DNA of 64,000 nucleotides from JAHEFT01 sp963766195 (GTDB lineage Bacteria > Pseudomonadota > Gammaproteobacteria > Xanthomonadales > SZUA-36), in contig CAVXYY010000005.1 of the NCBI GenBank assembly GCA_963766195.1, positions 930,001 to 994,000 on the forward strand, given 5' to 3'. Shown piece by piece: positions 44,708 to 53,906 of this stretch. Position 1 is the first letter of the stretch. Each line of letters opens with the position of its first letter. The notes beneath the pieces are model-generated. The model was not told the DNA's origin. It ran no database searches and saw nothing but the letters and a program-made list of their open reading frames with translations. The translations under genes and the position numbers were made by a program.

Positions 44708-45676
44708 TCAAATCCGGTCCGCGCTGAAAGCCAGCACGGCATCAATATGATCGAGCTTCAACAGGGACATCAGTAACCTGTCCACACCCAGTGCCACGCC
44801 GCTGCACTCGGGAAGTCCATGCCGAAGCGCTTCGATCAATCCAAGATCGACGGGGCCGGCTTCCTCGCCCCTCGCTTCCGCCAGGTTACGTTCTCTTTCG
44901 AAACGCTGAAGTTGCTCCCGCGCGTCGGTGAGTTCCTGGTAGCCATTGGCAAGTTCCATCTGGCCAAGGTAGACCTCGAACCGTTCGGCAACTTGCGGAT
45001 TGCCCGGGCGGATGCGTGCAAGGGCAGCCTGTTCCGGCAGAAAATCGTGGATGATGGTAATGGTTTCACCGGGCAGATTGGGTTCGATCAGCTGGCTGAG
45101 CAGCAGGTCGAGCCATTCCATCTGTCCCAGGGCCCCCGCCCGGATCCCGCGTTCCGCGGCCACGCTGGACAAGTCCGATTCAACGCAAAGAAAGGGGTCG
45201 AGCCCGGTTTGGGCCATGAACACGTCACGATACGACAGGCGCTGCACCGGCCAGTCATCATACTTTCCCTTTGCGCAGAACCGGATCAGGTCCACGACCT
45301 CATCGGCAAGATCCAGGTAAGCAAGGTCACAGCGGTACCATTCGAGCAGCGTGAATTCAGGGTTGTGAAAACGGCCTTTCTCGCCAGCCCGGAATACCCG
45401 TCCGAGTTCATAGATGTCCCTGAAACCGGCAGCCAGCAATCGCTTCATTGCGTATTCGGGCGAAGTCCGGAGGTACCGCCTGGCCGTGCTGTCGGTCGAC
45501 AGGCTTCGGATATTCGGGTCGCTGTTGCCCGCGCGTGACAGGACGGGAGTTTCCACTTCCAGCACCTGTCGTTCCAGGAACCACGCCCGGATCATGGCCA
45601 GGAGATCCGCTCTTGCTTCCACGGCAAACCGCGAAGCGCCGGGGCGCCAGCTGGATGCGCCCGGTCCCTGGCTCAT
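44708..45676 (-). CDS. epmA: EF-P lysine aminoacylase EpmA (GenX/PoxA)
   Basis: 322 residues, like E. coli EpmA (325). It is a class II lysyl-tRNA synthetase paralogue without the N-terminal tRNA-binding domain and attaches beta-lysine to elongation factor P. Motif 2 is seen as FRAGEKGRFHNPEFTLLEWY, with PVLSRAGNSDPNI before and CSGVALGVDRLLMSLL (motif 3) at the end. ATG 45676 overlaps the ppx stop. A longer frame to 45778 was rejected because it covers ppx. efp and epmB are not in the window. Confidence 0.94.
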   Translation of the reverse strand: MSQGPGASSWRPGASRFAVEARADLLAMIRAWFLERQVLEVETPVLSRAGNSDPNIRSLSTDSTARRYLRTSPEYAMKRLLAAGFRDIYELGRVFRAGEKGRFHNPEFTLLEWYRCDLAYLDLADEVVDLIRFCAKGKYDDWPVQRLSYRDVFMAQTGLDPFLCVESDLSSVAAERGIRAGALGQMEWLDLLLSQLIEPNLPGETITIIHDFLPEQAALARIRPGNPQVAERFEVYLGQMELANGYQELTDAREQLQRFERERNLAEARGEEAGPVDLGLIEALRHGLPECSGVALGVDRLLMSLLKLDHIDAVLAFSADRI

Positions 45677-47183
45677 GCCGGTGGCGATCCGCTGATCCGG
45701 AATTGCAGGCCGATCGACTCCAGATCCCGGGTTTCCTGTTGCAGGTCGAACATCGTCAGCGGGTGAGCTTCTTTCCATTGCTCCGGAAAACTGACCGTGA
45801 TCATCCTGTCGCTGCCGCTGATACGAATGGGTGGAATCGCTTCATCATCGCGGCTACGGCACAGGATGCAGGCAAAGCGCAGGCAAAAAAGCGTCATCCT
45901 GAGCGGTTCGTGCAGGCGGGTGGGCAATTGATCGGCAAATCCGGCGCGTATGGGACGGCGGTGATTCCGGACCAGCACGGCCAGGAATAACTGCTCCTGG
46001 CGGGTGAAGCCCGCCATGTCGGAATTCTCCACCAGGTAGCCCGAGTGAATCTGAAACTGGCTGTGGGACACGCCAAGACCGGTTTCGTGTAAATCAGCGG
46101 CCCAGCTGAGAAGCCGGCGGTGGGCCAGGCGCAAGTGCATGGCGTCAGAGATTTTGTCAAAAGCGGTCAGCGCGGCTGTCTGAACCCGGTTCACCTGTTC
46201 GCGGTCGACGTTGTAGCGGGATATGAAAGCATCCACGGTCTTGCTACGCGGATCCTGCTCATCCAGCCGCCCCAGCAGATCGTGCAGAACGCCCTCCCGC
46301 AACGCATAGGGCGAAACTTTGATCGAATCGATTTCGAGCGCCTTGAAACACGCACAAAGCATCAGGAGGCCGCCGATCAGGACCGGGTGGCGCTGTTCAG
46401 TAAGGCCGGGCAGGCGCACGGAATCGATGGTCTCGAATTCGAGAACCCGGTCGCGCAACATGGACAGGGCATCCGCGTTGACGTCTTTTTCGATCCAGCC
46501 CTGCTGCCGGCAGATTTCCTCGATCGCCTTGATCGTTCCGGACGAGCCGATCACGGAACTCCAGCCGATCTTGAGGTAACGCAGGCGCAATTCCTGCAGT
46601 TCGGCCATGACCGACCGCTCGGCTTTTTTCCACCGTTCCGTGCTGATCAGTCCGTCGCCGAAAAAGCGCCGGGTCAGCGATACGCAGCCCCACTGGATGC
46701 TCTCCATTTCCAGGGGCTGAAGGCCTTCCCCGATGACCAGTTCGGTGCTGCCGCCGCCGATGTCAATGACAAGGCGGCGGTCTTCATGCCCCGAAACACC
46801 CTGTGAAACACCGAGATAGATCAGGCGGGCTTCTTCCCGCCCGGCAATGATATCGATGCTGCAGCCGAGGGCCGTTTCAGCGATCATCAGGATGGCGTTG
46901 GCATTTTTCAGCCGGCGAAACGTCTGGGTGCCGACGGCCCGGAGGTTATCTACCGGGATTCCCCGCAGCCTCTGGCCAAAGCGCGCGAGGCAGGCGAAAG
47001 CCCGGTCCTGGACGACGGGGTCCAATTGGCCTTCTTCATCCAGGCCACCGCCCAGCCTGACCATTTCCTTGATCCGGTCGATGACCCGCAGTTCCCCGTG
47101 CTGACGGCGGGCCACCAGCATGTGAAAGCTGTTACTGCCAAGGTCAACGGCGGCGTAGGTGTCGGTGCGTTCTGTTCGTTCAT
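45673..47183 (-). CDS. ppx: Exopolyphosphatase Ppx/GppA, frameshift near the N-terminus
   Basis: This is an exopolyphosphatase/guanosine pentaphosphatase of about 500 residues with the actin-like ASKHA fold. Motifs: AAVDLGSNSFHMLVARR, VIDIGGGSTELVIGEG, then an HD-like C-terminal domain (AADLHETGLGVSHSQFQIHS, quoted in part). The frame with these motifs has no usable start above 47121, while ATG 47183 begins MNEQNAP in another frame; a single missing base near 47160 joins them. It releases phosphate from polyphosphate and lies between Pho genes. No Pho box is seen upstream. Followed by epmA with a 4-bp overlap. Confidence 0.9.
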
Positions 47184-47257
47184 GTGACGAATAGAATAAC
47201 CGTTTCCGGGGGAGTTAAGGAGACCCCGATCAAAAGCGTCAAGGTGGTGACCAAGAA

Positions 47258-47283
47258 AACGGGCCGGAAATCCGGCCCGTTCT
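47258..47283 (-). terminator. Terminator of the porin gene
   Basis: AACGGGCCGGA and TCCGGCCCGTT form an 11-bp stem around AA. On the minus strand the hairpin ends GTTTTC, a short T tract. It lies 26 bp after the porin stop and also separates it from ppx. Confidence 0.8.
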
Positions 47284-47309
47284 GACGTCTCTGCCCGGTG
47301 TAAGCAGCC

Positions 47310-48599
47310 CTAGAACTTGAAGTTCAGGTCCAGTTGCAGCCGGTTGTAATCCTGCGGGTCTTCGGTGTCCAGCAGGATCTTGTTCAGGAAATAGGTCGCT
47401 TTGAAATTCCAGTTTGAGCTGAACGCATAGGTTCCGGAAAATACAGATCCCTTGGCATTGGTGCCGCCGTCGCCGAAATCCGAGTCAGTCAGCAGGCCGA
47501 CGACCGCGTCCGCTTCGAGTTTTTCATAGTAATAACTCATCTCCCAATCGCCCTGTTTCTTGGCGGAGCCGTAGGTGGCGCCGAACAGGTAGCCGGTATC
47601 GTTGTCCCCGGCTGCGGAGTTGTGCGTGTAATCGGCAAACAGCAACATGGACCGTTCGCCCAGTTTGAAACTGTATTCGGCGAAGCCTTCAAATACGTGG
47701 TAGTCATACTTGTAAACCAGTTGGCCGGTCACGGGGTTGCGGACAAAGCTGTTGCCGTAGAAATTTTCCGGATCGCCATAAAGCGGGCGCAGTCCGGCAA
47801 TGTCGAACTCGGCGTAGCCGACGCCAAGCAGCAGTTTTCCGCCGTCACCAACGTTCAGGTTGACTCCGGTCTGCGCTACCCAGTCGAAATTTGTGCCGTT
47901 CCTGCTGTCCCCTTCCAGCCAGGTGCCCAGCCCCTGGACGAAGAACGTGCCGTTATTCCAGATGCCGCCCAGGCCTTCAGGTCTCCAGTCGTCATCCCAT
48001 TGAAGGCCTTTTTTGCCGGGCCGGATCAGGAAATTCTTGAATTTGCCACCGGTGATGTTGGTGTCTTTCAACCCGGACCAGTTGAAGTAAGCGAGATCCA
48101 GCTTGATGTCCTTGCTCGACCCGCCGCCGCCGATGGTCTGATTTGACGAAACCGGGTCGTCGCCGCCGGTGGCCAGGCCGACACCGACTTTCAGCGTTGG
48201 CATCAGGTCTGCGTCGATATGAATGCGTGCGCGGATTCTGCTGCGGTTGCGGTCGTCTTTGTTCTCGTAGTCGATGTTTTCATAGCGGTAGCGGAAGTCG
48301 CCCGACCAGCGGATCCGTTCCGCCCAGGATACAGCTGCCATTTTCTCACCGACGGTTGTTGCAACCGCTTCGTCGACCTTGGCCTGGACCACTTCTTCGG
48401 TCCTGGCCTCGGCCTGCTGGTTGGCCTGCTCGACGGTCTGCGTCAGTTGCTTGTTCTGTTTTTCCAGTTCATCCAGCCGGTTGTTCAATAACTCGATTTG
48501 CTGGCGTAGCAATTTGATTTCGTCTTCGCTGACCTGCGCGAAAACGGCCGTGCTGAAAACAATGAGACTCAGTCCCACAAGGACCGTCAGCTTTTTCAT
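47310..48599 (-). CDS. Putative phosphate-starvation porin (Porin_5-like)
   Basis: About 429 residues. A signal peptide (LTVLVGLSLIVFSTAVFAQ) is followed by an N-terminal coiled coil (EIKLLRQQIELLNNRLDELE), then a barrel rich in alternating aromatic strands (RIRWSGDFRYRYENIDYEN; KVGVGLATGGDD; WNFKATYFLNKILLD) ending LNFKF with a terminal Phe. The GDFRYRYE opening after a coiled coil is typical of trimeric porins of the Porin_5 type. ATG 48599 has GGAG 8 bases upstream. A Pho box precedes it and pstS lies upstream, so it is probably an OprP/O-like anion channel by role; whether it selects phosphate or polyphosphate cannot be told. Confidence 0.85.
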   Translation of the reverse strand: MKKLTVLVGLSLIVFSTAVFAQVSEDEIKLLRQQIELLNNRLDELEKQNKQLTQTVEQANQQAEARTEEVVQAKVDEAVATTVGEKMAAVSWAERIRWSGDFRYRYENIDYENKDDRNRSRIRARIHIDADLMPTLKVGVGLATGGDDPVSSNQTIGGGGSSKDIKLDLAYFNWSGLKDTNITGGKFKNFLIRPGKKGLQWDDDWRPEGLGGIWNNGTFFVQGLGTWLEGDSRNGTNFDWVAQTGVNLNVGDGGKLLLGVGYAEFDIAGLRPLYGDPENFYGNSFVRNPVTGQLVYKYDYHVFEGFAEYSFKLGERSMLLFADYTHNSAAGDNDTGYLFGATYGSAKKQGDWEMSYYYEKLEADAVVGLLTDSDFGDGGTNAKGSVFSGTYAFSSNWNFKATYFLNKILLDTEDPQDYNRLQLDLNFKF

Positions 48600-48654
48600 G
48601 TCATGCACTCCCTGTCTGGTGTGTAAGGTTTTCTGGGTACTTGAACTTTCAGGG

Positions 48655-48688
48655 AGTTTATTTCAGATTTGTGACAATCATGTTACGG
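48655..48688 (-). promoter_or_regulatory. Pho box and -10 of the porin gene
   Basis: On the minus strand CCGTAAC-ATGA-TTGTCAC (48688-48671) is followed after 10 bp by TAAACT (48660-48655). The second repeat is close to consensus, the first less so. Confidence 0.78.
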
Positions 48689-48732
48689 TTTGGATACAGT
48701 AACTGATTGATGTCAATTTGGATGTGACAAAC

Positions 48733-48761
48733 TGAAATACCCGGACAAGCCGGGTATTTCA
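48733..48761 (-). terminator. Hairpin after pstS, likely terminator
   Basis: TGAAATACCCGG and CCGGGTATTTCA form a 12-bp stem around ACAAG, 20 bp after the pstS stop. The T tract after it is poor (GTTTGTC), so termination may be partial or it may stabilise the mRNA end. Confidence 0.65.
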
Positions 48762-48780
48762 GCAAAGCCGGGGGTAAAGA

Positions 48781-49752
48781 CTACTGGATTTTCGCCAATT
48801 CCCTGACCGCCACTTTGGCTGGAAGAGGAATGTAGCCATCCTTGATGACGACTTCCTGGCCTTGCCGGGAAAGCACCATGGTCAGGAACTGCTCGGTGAT
48901 CGGATCAAGCTCCTTGCCCGGCGCCTTGTTGACGTAAATGTAAAGAAAGCGGGCCAGCGGGTAACTCCCGTTGATTGCGTTGTCCGGAGTGGCGTCCACA
49001 AATGGCTTGTCTGCAGACGTTGACAAGGGAACCGCCCTTACCGAAGAGGTAGTATAGCCAATGCCCGAATAGCCGATTCCGTTCAATGAAGAGCTGACCG
49101 ATTGCACGACCGATGCCGATCCCGGCTGTTCGTTAACGGTGTTCTTGAAATCACCCTTGCACAGGGCATGTTCCTTGAAATAGCCATACGTTCCGGAAAC
49201 CGAGTTGCGGCCGTAAAGCTGAATTCCACGGGTTGCCCAGCTCCCTTCGAGGGCCAGTTGTCCCCACTTGACGATGTCTTCAGGGTAGCCGCAGTTTCTG
49301 GTCGACGAGAATATCGCATCGGTCTGCTCAAGGGTCAGGCCGGCAATCGGGTTGTCCTTGTGTACGAATACAGCCAGGGCATCAATGGCCACGGCAACCG
49401 GTGTCGGCTTGTAGCCGTGCCGCTTCTCAAACGACTCCACCTCCTTGTCTTTCATCAGGCGACTCATCGGACCCAGGTTCGCGGTTCCCTCGGTCAGTGC
49501 CGGCGGAGCGGTAGACGATCCTGCGGCCTGGATCTGGATGTTGACATTGGGGTAGATTCTTTTGAATTCCTCCGCCCACAAAGTCATCAGGTTCGCCAGG
49601 GTGTCAGAACCAATGCTTGAAATATTGCCGGAGACACCGCTGGTTTTCTGGTACACGGCGAGGTCCGCGTCCACACTGGCTTGCGCCAGCAGGGTGCCCG
49701 GCAGGTTAATGCCTGTTGCCAATATTGCAAGGGTCATAAAAAAGGATTTCAT
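48781..49752 (-). CDS. pstS: Phosphate ABC transporter substrate-binding protein PstS
   Basis: 323 residues with an N-terminal signal peptide (MTLAILATGINLPGTLLAQ). Phosphate-site motifs include SSIGSDTLANL, AAGSSTAPPALTEGTANLG (quoted in part), GPMSRLMK and LYGRNSVSGTYGYFKEHAL (Arg and Ser-Gly-Thr phosphate contacts). It binds phosphate in the periplasm and hands it to PstCA. It is separated from pstCAB-phoU by 17.6 kb. The Pho box lies inside the end of phoR, so pstS has its own promoter besides read-through from phoBR. Confidence 0.96.
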   Translation of the reverse strand: MKSFFMTLAILATGINLPGTLLAQASVDADLAVYQKTSGVSGNISSIGSDTLANLMTLWAEEFKRIYPNVNIQIQAAGSSTAPPALTEGTANLGPMSRLMKDKEVESFEKRHGYKPTPVAVAIDALAVFVHKDNPIAGLTLEQTDAIFSSTRNCGYPEDIVKWGQLALEGSWATRGIQLYGRNSVSGTYGYFKEHALCKGDFKNTVNEQPGSASVVQSVSSSLNGIGYSGIGYTTSSVRAVPLSTSADKPFVDATPDNAINGSYPLARFLYIYVNKAPGKELDPITEQFLTMVLSRQGQEVVIKDGYIPLPAKVAVRELAKIQ

Positions 49753-49803
49753 AAGCGCTTCTCCGGATGACAGCCCGGCGCGGCTGCACCGGATAGGATG
49801 CTC

Positions 49804-49837
49804 ATGTTATGACCGAATGGTGACAGTTTCGTTACAG
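49804..49837 (-). promoter_or_regulatory. Pho box and -10 of pstS
   Basis: On the minus strand CTGTAAC-GAAA-CTGTCAC (49837-49820), then 10 bp, then TAACAT (49809-49804). The box lies in the last codons of phoR. It gives a leader of about 45 bases before the pstS ATG. Confidence 0.88.
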
Positions 49838-51129
49838 CCGGTGTTGCCTTGCATCGCGCGCTTTTCAGGAAAAATGCAGGTGAACTCGCTGCCTTCACCC
49901 AGTTCGCTGCGAATGGACAACTCGGCCTGGTGCGCATTCAGCACGTGCTTGACAATGGCCAGGCCAAGGCCTGTTCCACCGGTTTCTCTGGCCCGATCCG
50001 AGCCGACCCGGTAAAAACGCTCGGTCAGGCGGGGGATATCGCGCCGGGGGATGCCAATACCGGTGTCGCGGACCGTCATCCGTGGTCCCCGCCGTCCGGT
50101 TTTCCAGAGAACCGAAATGGTCCCGCCTTTCGGCGTGTACTTGATGGCGTTGGTGATCAGGTTGCTGAAGGCGCTTTCAAGATCGGCCGAGGATCCGGTA
50201 AGAAACAGCTGAGGGTCGACTTCGAAGACCAGGTCATGATCACCGCGGCTAAGCTCCTCGGCCTGCTCCTTGAGTTGCATCAGCAGGGTGGGAACATTGA
50301 CCAGTTCCTCCTCGCCCCGCAAAACATCGTCCTGCAGGCGCGAAAGTTCGAGCAGGTCATCCAGCAGGGTTTGCATCTGCAGGGCCTGGCCAAGCATCCG
50401 CTTTGCCGATCCGTTCACATCGTCCGACGGGTGATTTTCCAGCAATTCCAGGTAACCCCGCAGCACGGTGAGTGGCGTCCTGAGCTCATGTGAAATATTC
50501 GCCACGACGTCCCGGCGCGCCTGCTCGAGGTTATGCACCCGGGTGATGTCGCGCAGAACGATCAAACGCTGCCGCTGACCAATGGCGGCCGCGTTGGCCA
50601 TCAGCCAACAGCTGTCATCCCGGGGAGACGTCATTTCCAGCGGACTTTTGACGCTGGACTGGACCGCCAGCCAGTTGGCGAATACCTGTCCCCGTATCAG
50701 GTTGGTGACGGGCTGACCCAGGTCGTCCGGGTTCCTGAGGCCCAGGATTTCGACGGCTGCCCGGTTGAACCAGGTGATATTGTCGTCCTCGTCTATCACC
50801 AGGGTGGCATCGGGAAAAGCGTCGGTCAGGACCCTCAATTCATCAATCATCGCCCGGTACCGTTCTTTCTCTGACCTGCTGTGCTTCTGCAGGGTATTGA
50901 TTCGATCAAAAATGTCGGCCCACAGGCCATGGCTTTCGGGGATTTCACGATCGGTATCCAGGGTCCACTGGAGCAGCCGGAACAGGTTCAGAACCTGCCA
51001 TCCCAGGTAGATCAGGGCCGCTGCGACCAGGCTTGAAATCGGGTAGCCGGCAAGCCAGCCGGCCAATCCGATTGCAGCGCCTGCCAGAAGCAGTCTTCCT
51101 GTATAAAACCTCCAGCTCCTGGCGGCCAT
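49807..51129 (-). CDS. phoR: Phosphate regulon sensor kinase PhoR
   Basis: 440 residues: two short N-terminal membrane helices (LLLAGAAIGLAGWLAGY; SLVAAALIYLGWQVL), a charged linker, a PAS domain (LVIDEDDNITWFNRAAVEIL; PVTNLIRGQVFANWL), HisKA with VVANISHELRTPLTVLRGYLE (quoted in part) and HATPase_c with NLITNAIKYTPKGG, DTGIGIP and GGTGLGLAIVKHV. It is the usual PhoR layout with no large periplasmic domain, so input should come through Pst-PhoU. Its C-terminal CNETVTIRS is encoded by the pstS Pho box. Confidence 0.96.
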   Translation of the reverse strand: MAARSWRFYTGRLLLAGAAIGLAGWLAGYPISSLVAAALIYLGWQVLNLFRLLQWTLDTDREIPESHGLWADIFDRINTLQKHSRSEKERYRAMIDELRVLTDAFPDATLVIDEDDNITWFNRAAVEILGLRNPDDLGQPVTNLIRGQVFANWLAVQSSVKSPLEMTSPRDDSCWLMANAAAIGQRQRLIVLRDITRVHNLEQARRDVVANISHELRTPLTVLRGYLELLENHPSDDVNGSAKRMLGQALQMQTLLDDLLELSRLQDDVLRGEEELVNVPTLLMQLKEQAEELSRGDHDLVFEVDPQLFLTGSSADLESAFSNLITNAIKYTPKGGTISVLWKTGRRGPRMTVRDTGIGIPRRDIPRLTERFYRVGSDRARETGGTGLGLAIVKHVLNAHQAELSIRSELGEGSEFTCIFPEKRAMQGNTGCNETVTIRS

Positions 51130-51149
51130 TTGATTTTTCCGGTGTGCGG

Positions 51150-51855
51150 TCAGTTTTCCGCGAGGAAACGATAACCATGTCCACGGACCGTTTGCAAATA
51201 ATCACTGGCGCCCGCAGGTTCCAGGGCCTTCCGTAAACGCCTGATGTGTACATCCACGGTTCGTTCCTCGAGGTAGGCATTGGCGCCCCACACCTGGTCC
51301 AGGATTTGCGAGCGGCTGTAGGCCCGGCCGGTATGGCCCATGAAGAACTCCAGCAAACGGTATTCGGTGGGCCCCATGTGAATCTCCCTTTGTCCGCAGA
51401 GCACGCGCCTGGAAACCGTGTCCAGCGTGATGACGCCCACAACGATATGGCCGCGGTCATCGATAGCATTGCTCCGGCGCATCACGGCCCGGATGCGTGC
51501 GGTCAATTCGCGCGGTGAGAACGGCTTTATCACGTAGTCGTCCGTGCCGGCCTCCAGCCCCGCGACTTTGTCATCTTCTGTCACTTTTGCGGTCAACATG
51601 ATGATGGGGATGTCCTCGGTGAAGGAGTCCTTGCGCAGTCGCCGGGTCAGTTCCAGTCCGCTGACACCCGGCATCATCCAGTCCATCAGGATGATGTCAG
51701 GCCGGGATTCAGCTGATCCGGATGAGCGCCTCGTGGGCATTCGAGGCCGTGTGCACAACCATGTCCGCCTTTTCCAGCGCAAACTGAATCATGTCACGAA
51801 TGGAGGCCTCGTCATCTACGACCAGGACCGTTGTCTGGTTTTTGCTCACCGGCAT
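51150..51855 (-). CDS. phoB: Phosphate regulon response regulator PhoB, one frameshift
   Basis: About 234 residues. From ATG 51855 the frame reads MPVSKNQTTVLVVDDEASIRDMIQFALE; after about 51710 it shifts and continues ESRPDIILMDWMMPG (phospho-acceptor Asp), LTAKVTEDDKVAGLEAGTDDYVIKPFSP and the winged helix (MGPTEYRLLEFFM; RTVDVHIRRLRKAL; TVRGHGYRF; segments quoted separately). Removing one base near 51708 gives LIRIAESRPD. PhoB binds the boxes listed here. Its own promoter carries one, so it is autoregulated. phoR follows after 20 bp. Confidence 0.93.
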
Positions 51856-51878
51856 ATCCACAGGTGTGTCAGGCTTCC

Positions 51879-51911
51879 ATTATAAGGATGGATGTGACAG
51901 TTTCGTTGCAA
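51879..51911 (-). promoter_or_regulatory. Pho box and -10 of phoBR
   Basis: On the minus strand TTGCAAC-GAAA-CTGTCAC (51911-51894) is followed after 9 bp by a perfect TATAAT (51884-51879). It lies between the M48 protease stop and the phoB ATG. Confidence 0.86.
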
Positions 51912-51912
51912 C

Positions 51913-53403
51913 TCAGGAATCATCCATTCCGAGCTTGACGAGTTCCTTGCGAAGTTCGTTGATGCGGGCGGTGATCCGGGCCCTCTGGTAATAGTCCAGA
52001 TCGCCACCGTCGGCCAGCGTCTGCAGTTGCATGGCGGCCTCGTGGATGTTCCCACGCAGGTAGTAGGATTCTGCGATGGCTTCTTTGGCACGAACCGGGT
52101 CACCGGCGATGTTTGCAGACCGGGCGTACAATTCTTGCAGAAGCGGATCGTCGGGTTGGGTCAGTAATTGCTGGCGCAGCACGGTTGCGGCCGTCCTGGC
52201 CTGCTTGGGGTCCCGGTTTTTCAACAGGGCCTCTGCGTACTGCATCGAAATCGCGTGGTTTCCCGGAAAACTGCCGTACAGGCCTGCCAGCAGGTCAATC
52301 GCCTGGTTGTCGCGGCCGGCGTCAAGATCCAGTTCAGCCATTTGCAGTTGATAAGCGACGTGGGGGGTCCGGTCCATCAGGTTTTGCAGCAGTTTTCTGG
52401 CCTCGTCATAATCCCCCTTGTTCTGGTACGCGATGGCGCTGCCGTAGAACAGCGCGTCGCTTTCAACCTGGCCGACGTCGGCGCGGTCAAGACGTTGCTT
52501 GAACCACTCAAGGGCCTCGTCCGGGCTTTTCGTTGTCATGGCGCGCAGGCGCGCCTGTACCAGGTAGAAATCGCGGCCGTCGGATGGTTTGGCTGGCGGC
52601 ATATTCTGGGCCCTGTTCAGGGCTTCCGAAATGCGGTTAACGGAAACAGGATGGGTGCGCAAATATTCCGCCGGCCCTTCGCCCATGGAGCGGGTAAGCC
52701 TGCCCATTTTTTCAAAAAACTCGGCCATGCCCACCGGGTCGTAACCGGCCCTGGACAACGTCGAAATTCCAATGCGGTCGGCCTCGTATTCATTCTGGCG
52801 CGTGAAAAAGATTTGCGCCTGCATGGCAGCGGCCTGTCCGCCCATCAACGCCCCCTGTATCGCCTCGCCGCTGCCTCCGCCAACCAGGATCAGCGCCAGC
52901 ATTCCCAGGGCGATGGGGATGGTCATTTCCTGCTGGTTTTCCAGCGCGCGGTACAAATGTTGTTGCGTGATATGCGCGATTTCGTGGGACAGTACGCCGG
53001 CAACCTCGCTTTCGTCGTCGGCCGCCAGGATCAGGCCGCTGTAAAGGGCTATGACGCCGCCGGGGGCCGCGAAGGCATTGATCACCGGCAGATTGAGCAC
53101 CACGAAAGTGAATTCCTTGTCGGGCCTGTCACTGTGGGATGCCAGCCTGAATCCCATGTCGGCAAAGTAACTGCTGATCATGGGGTCTTCATTGAGCACC
53201 TCGTAGGCGCGCATCTGCCGGACCAGGGCCCGGGCGTATTCAGCTTCCTCGGCGCGCGAAAGGATGGTGTCGGCCGAGGCGCCCATATCCGGCAAATTCA
53301 TCTGTTCGGTCTGTGCAACGCTGGCCAGGCTGGTGCTAGCCGTAAGCAGAACCGTTGCCAGACGAATGAGATTTTTCAAAACGTTACCCTTGACCGTGGA
53401 CAT
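51913..53403 (-). CDS. M48 family periplasmic metalloprotease with TPR repeats (BepA-like)
   Basis: 496 residues: a signal peptide (LIRLATVLLTASTSLASVAQ), the M48 zincin domain with GVLSHEIAHITQQHLYRALE (HExxH) and the third-ligand segment NEYEADRIGISTLSRAGYDP, then about 200 residues of TPR-like helices (EALEWFKQRLDRADVGQVES; YDEARKLLQNLMDR). This matches BepA/YfgC, which supports LptD and BamA assembly. ATG 53403 is used; ATG 53454 gives an overlong n-region. It lies directly upstream of phoBR but phoB has its own promoter. Confidence 0.93.
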   Translation of the reverse strand: MSTVKGNVLKNLIRLATVLLTASTSLASVAQTEQMNLPDMGASADTILSRAEEAEYARALVRQMRAYEVLNEDPMISSYFADMGFRLASHSDRPDKEFTFVVLNLPVINAFAAPGGVIALYSGLILAADDESEVAGVLSHEIAHITQQHLYRALENQQEMTIPIALGMLALILVGGGSGEAIQGALMGGQAAAMQAQIFFTRQNEYEADRIGISTLSRAGYDPVGMAEFFEKMGRLTRSMGEGPAEYLRTHPVSVNRISEALNRAQNMPPAKPSDGRDFYLVQARLRAMTTKSPDEALEWFKQRLDRADVGQVESDALFYGSAIAYQNKGDYDEARKLLQNLMDRTPHVAYQLQMAELDLDAGRDNQAIDLLAGLYGSFPGNHAISMQYAEALLKNRDPKQARTAATVLRQQLLTQPDDPLLQELYARSANIAGDPVRAKEAIAESYYLRGNIHEAAMQLQTLADGGDLDYYQRARITARINELRKELVKLGMDDS

Positions 53404-53558
53404 TTTTTTCCCGAGACTTTCCTGCTGTCGTTTCGACAACAAAATGGCTGACATGTTCGCGTCACCGGACAGTGTAAGGAACCTCTGATCAATTATCCAC
53501 GGGCGCGACGGAGTCTTTGCGGGTGCTCCGTGTATACTTTGGCCGGAGGTTCCTTAAC

Positions 53559-53906
53559 GTGAAAATCCTGATCATCATCAACGAGAGTCCCTGGGGCAGC
53601 ACCCTGGGCGTCACGGCTTTGCGGCTGGTGCGCGCGATGCTGGCGGGAAAGAATGAGATTGCAGCCGTTTTTTTTCGCGGGGACGGGGTTTACCATGCCC
53701 AGCCGGTCCGGGAAGTGGACAACGGTACGCCCAGCCTGTGCGATGAATGGCAGGCCCTGGCCGGTCCGGCCGGGATTCCGCTGTTGCTTTGTTCCTCGGC
53801 AGCCCACAGGCGTATGCAGCAAGCGCCGGCGGGTGCATACCGTGAAGCCGGACTGGTTGAACTGCTGGAAATCATGGTCTCCAGCGACCGGGTCGTGAAT
53901 TTCTGA
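53559..53906 (+). CDS. dsrE: DsrE/TusD-like sulfur transfer subunit
   Basis: 115 residues of the DsrE fold. KILIIINESPWGST opens it, followed by VFFRGDGVYHAQPV and the cysteine strand GIPLLLCSSAAHRRM, equivalent to the TusD/DsrE active-site Cys, and EAGLVELLEIMVSSDRVVNF at the end. GTG 53559 follows GGAGG at 53544-53548. It begins a four-gene set in the order D/E, C/F, B/H, E/C seen both in tus (tRNA 2-thiolation) and dsr (sulfur oxidation) loci. The choice of name is discussed under the DsrC-like gene. Confidence 0.9.
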   Translation: MKILIIINESPWGSTLGVTALRLVRAMLAGKNEIAAVFFRGDGVYHAQPVREVDNGTPSLCDEWQALAGPAGIPLLLCSSAAHRRMQQAPAGAYREAGLVELLEIMVSSDRVVNF

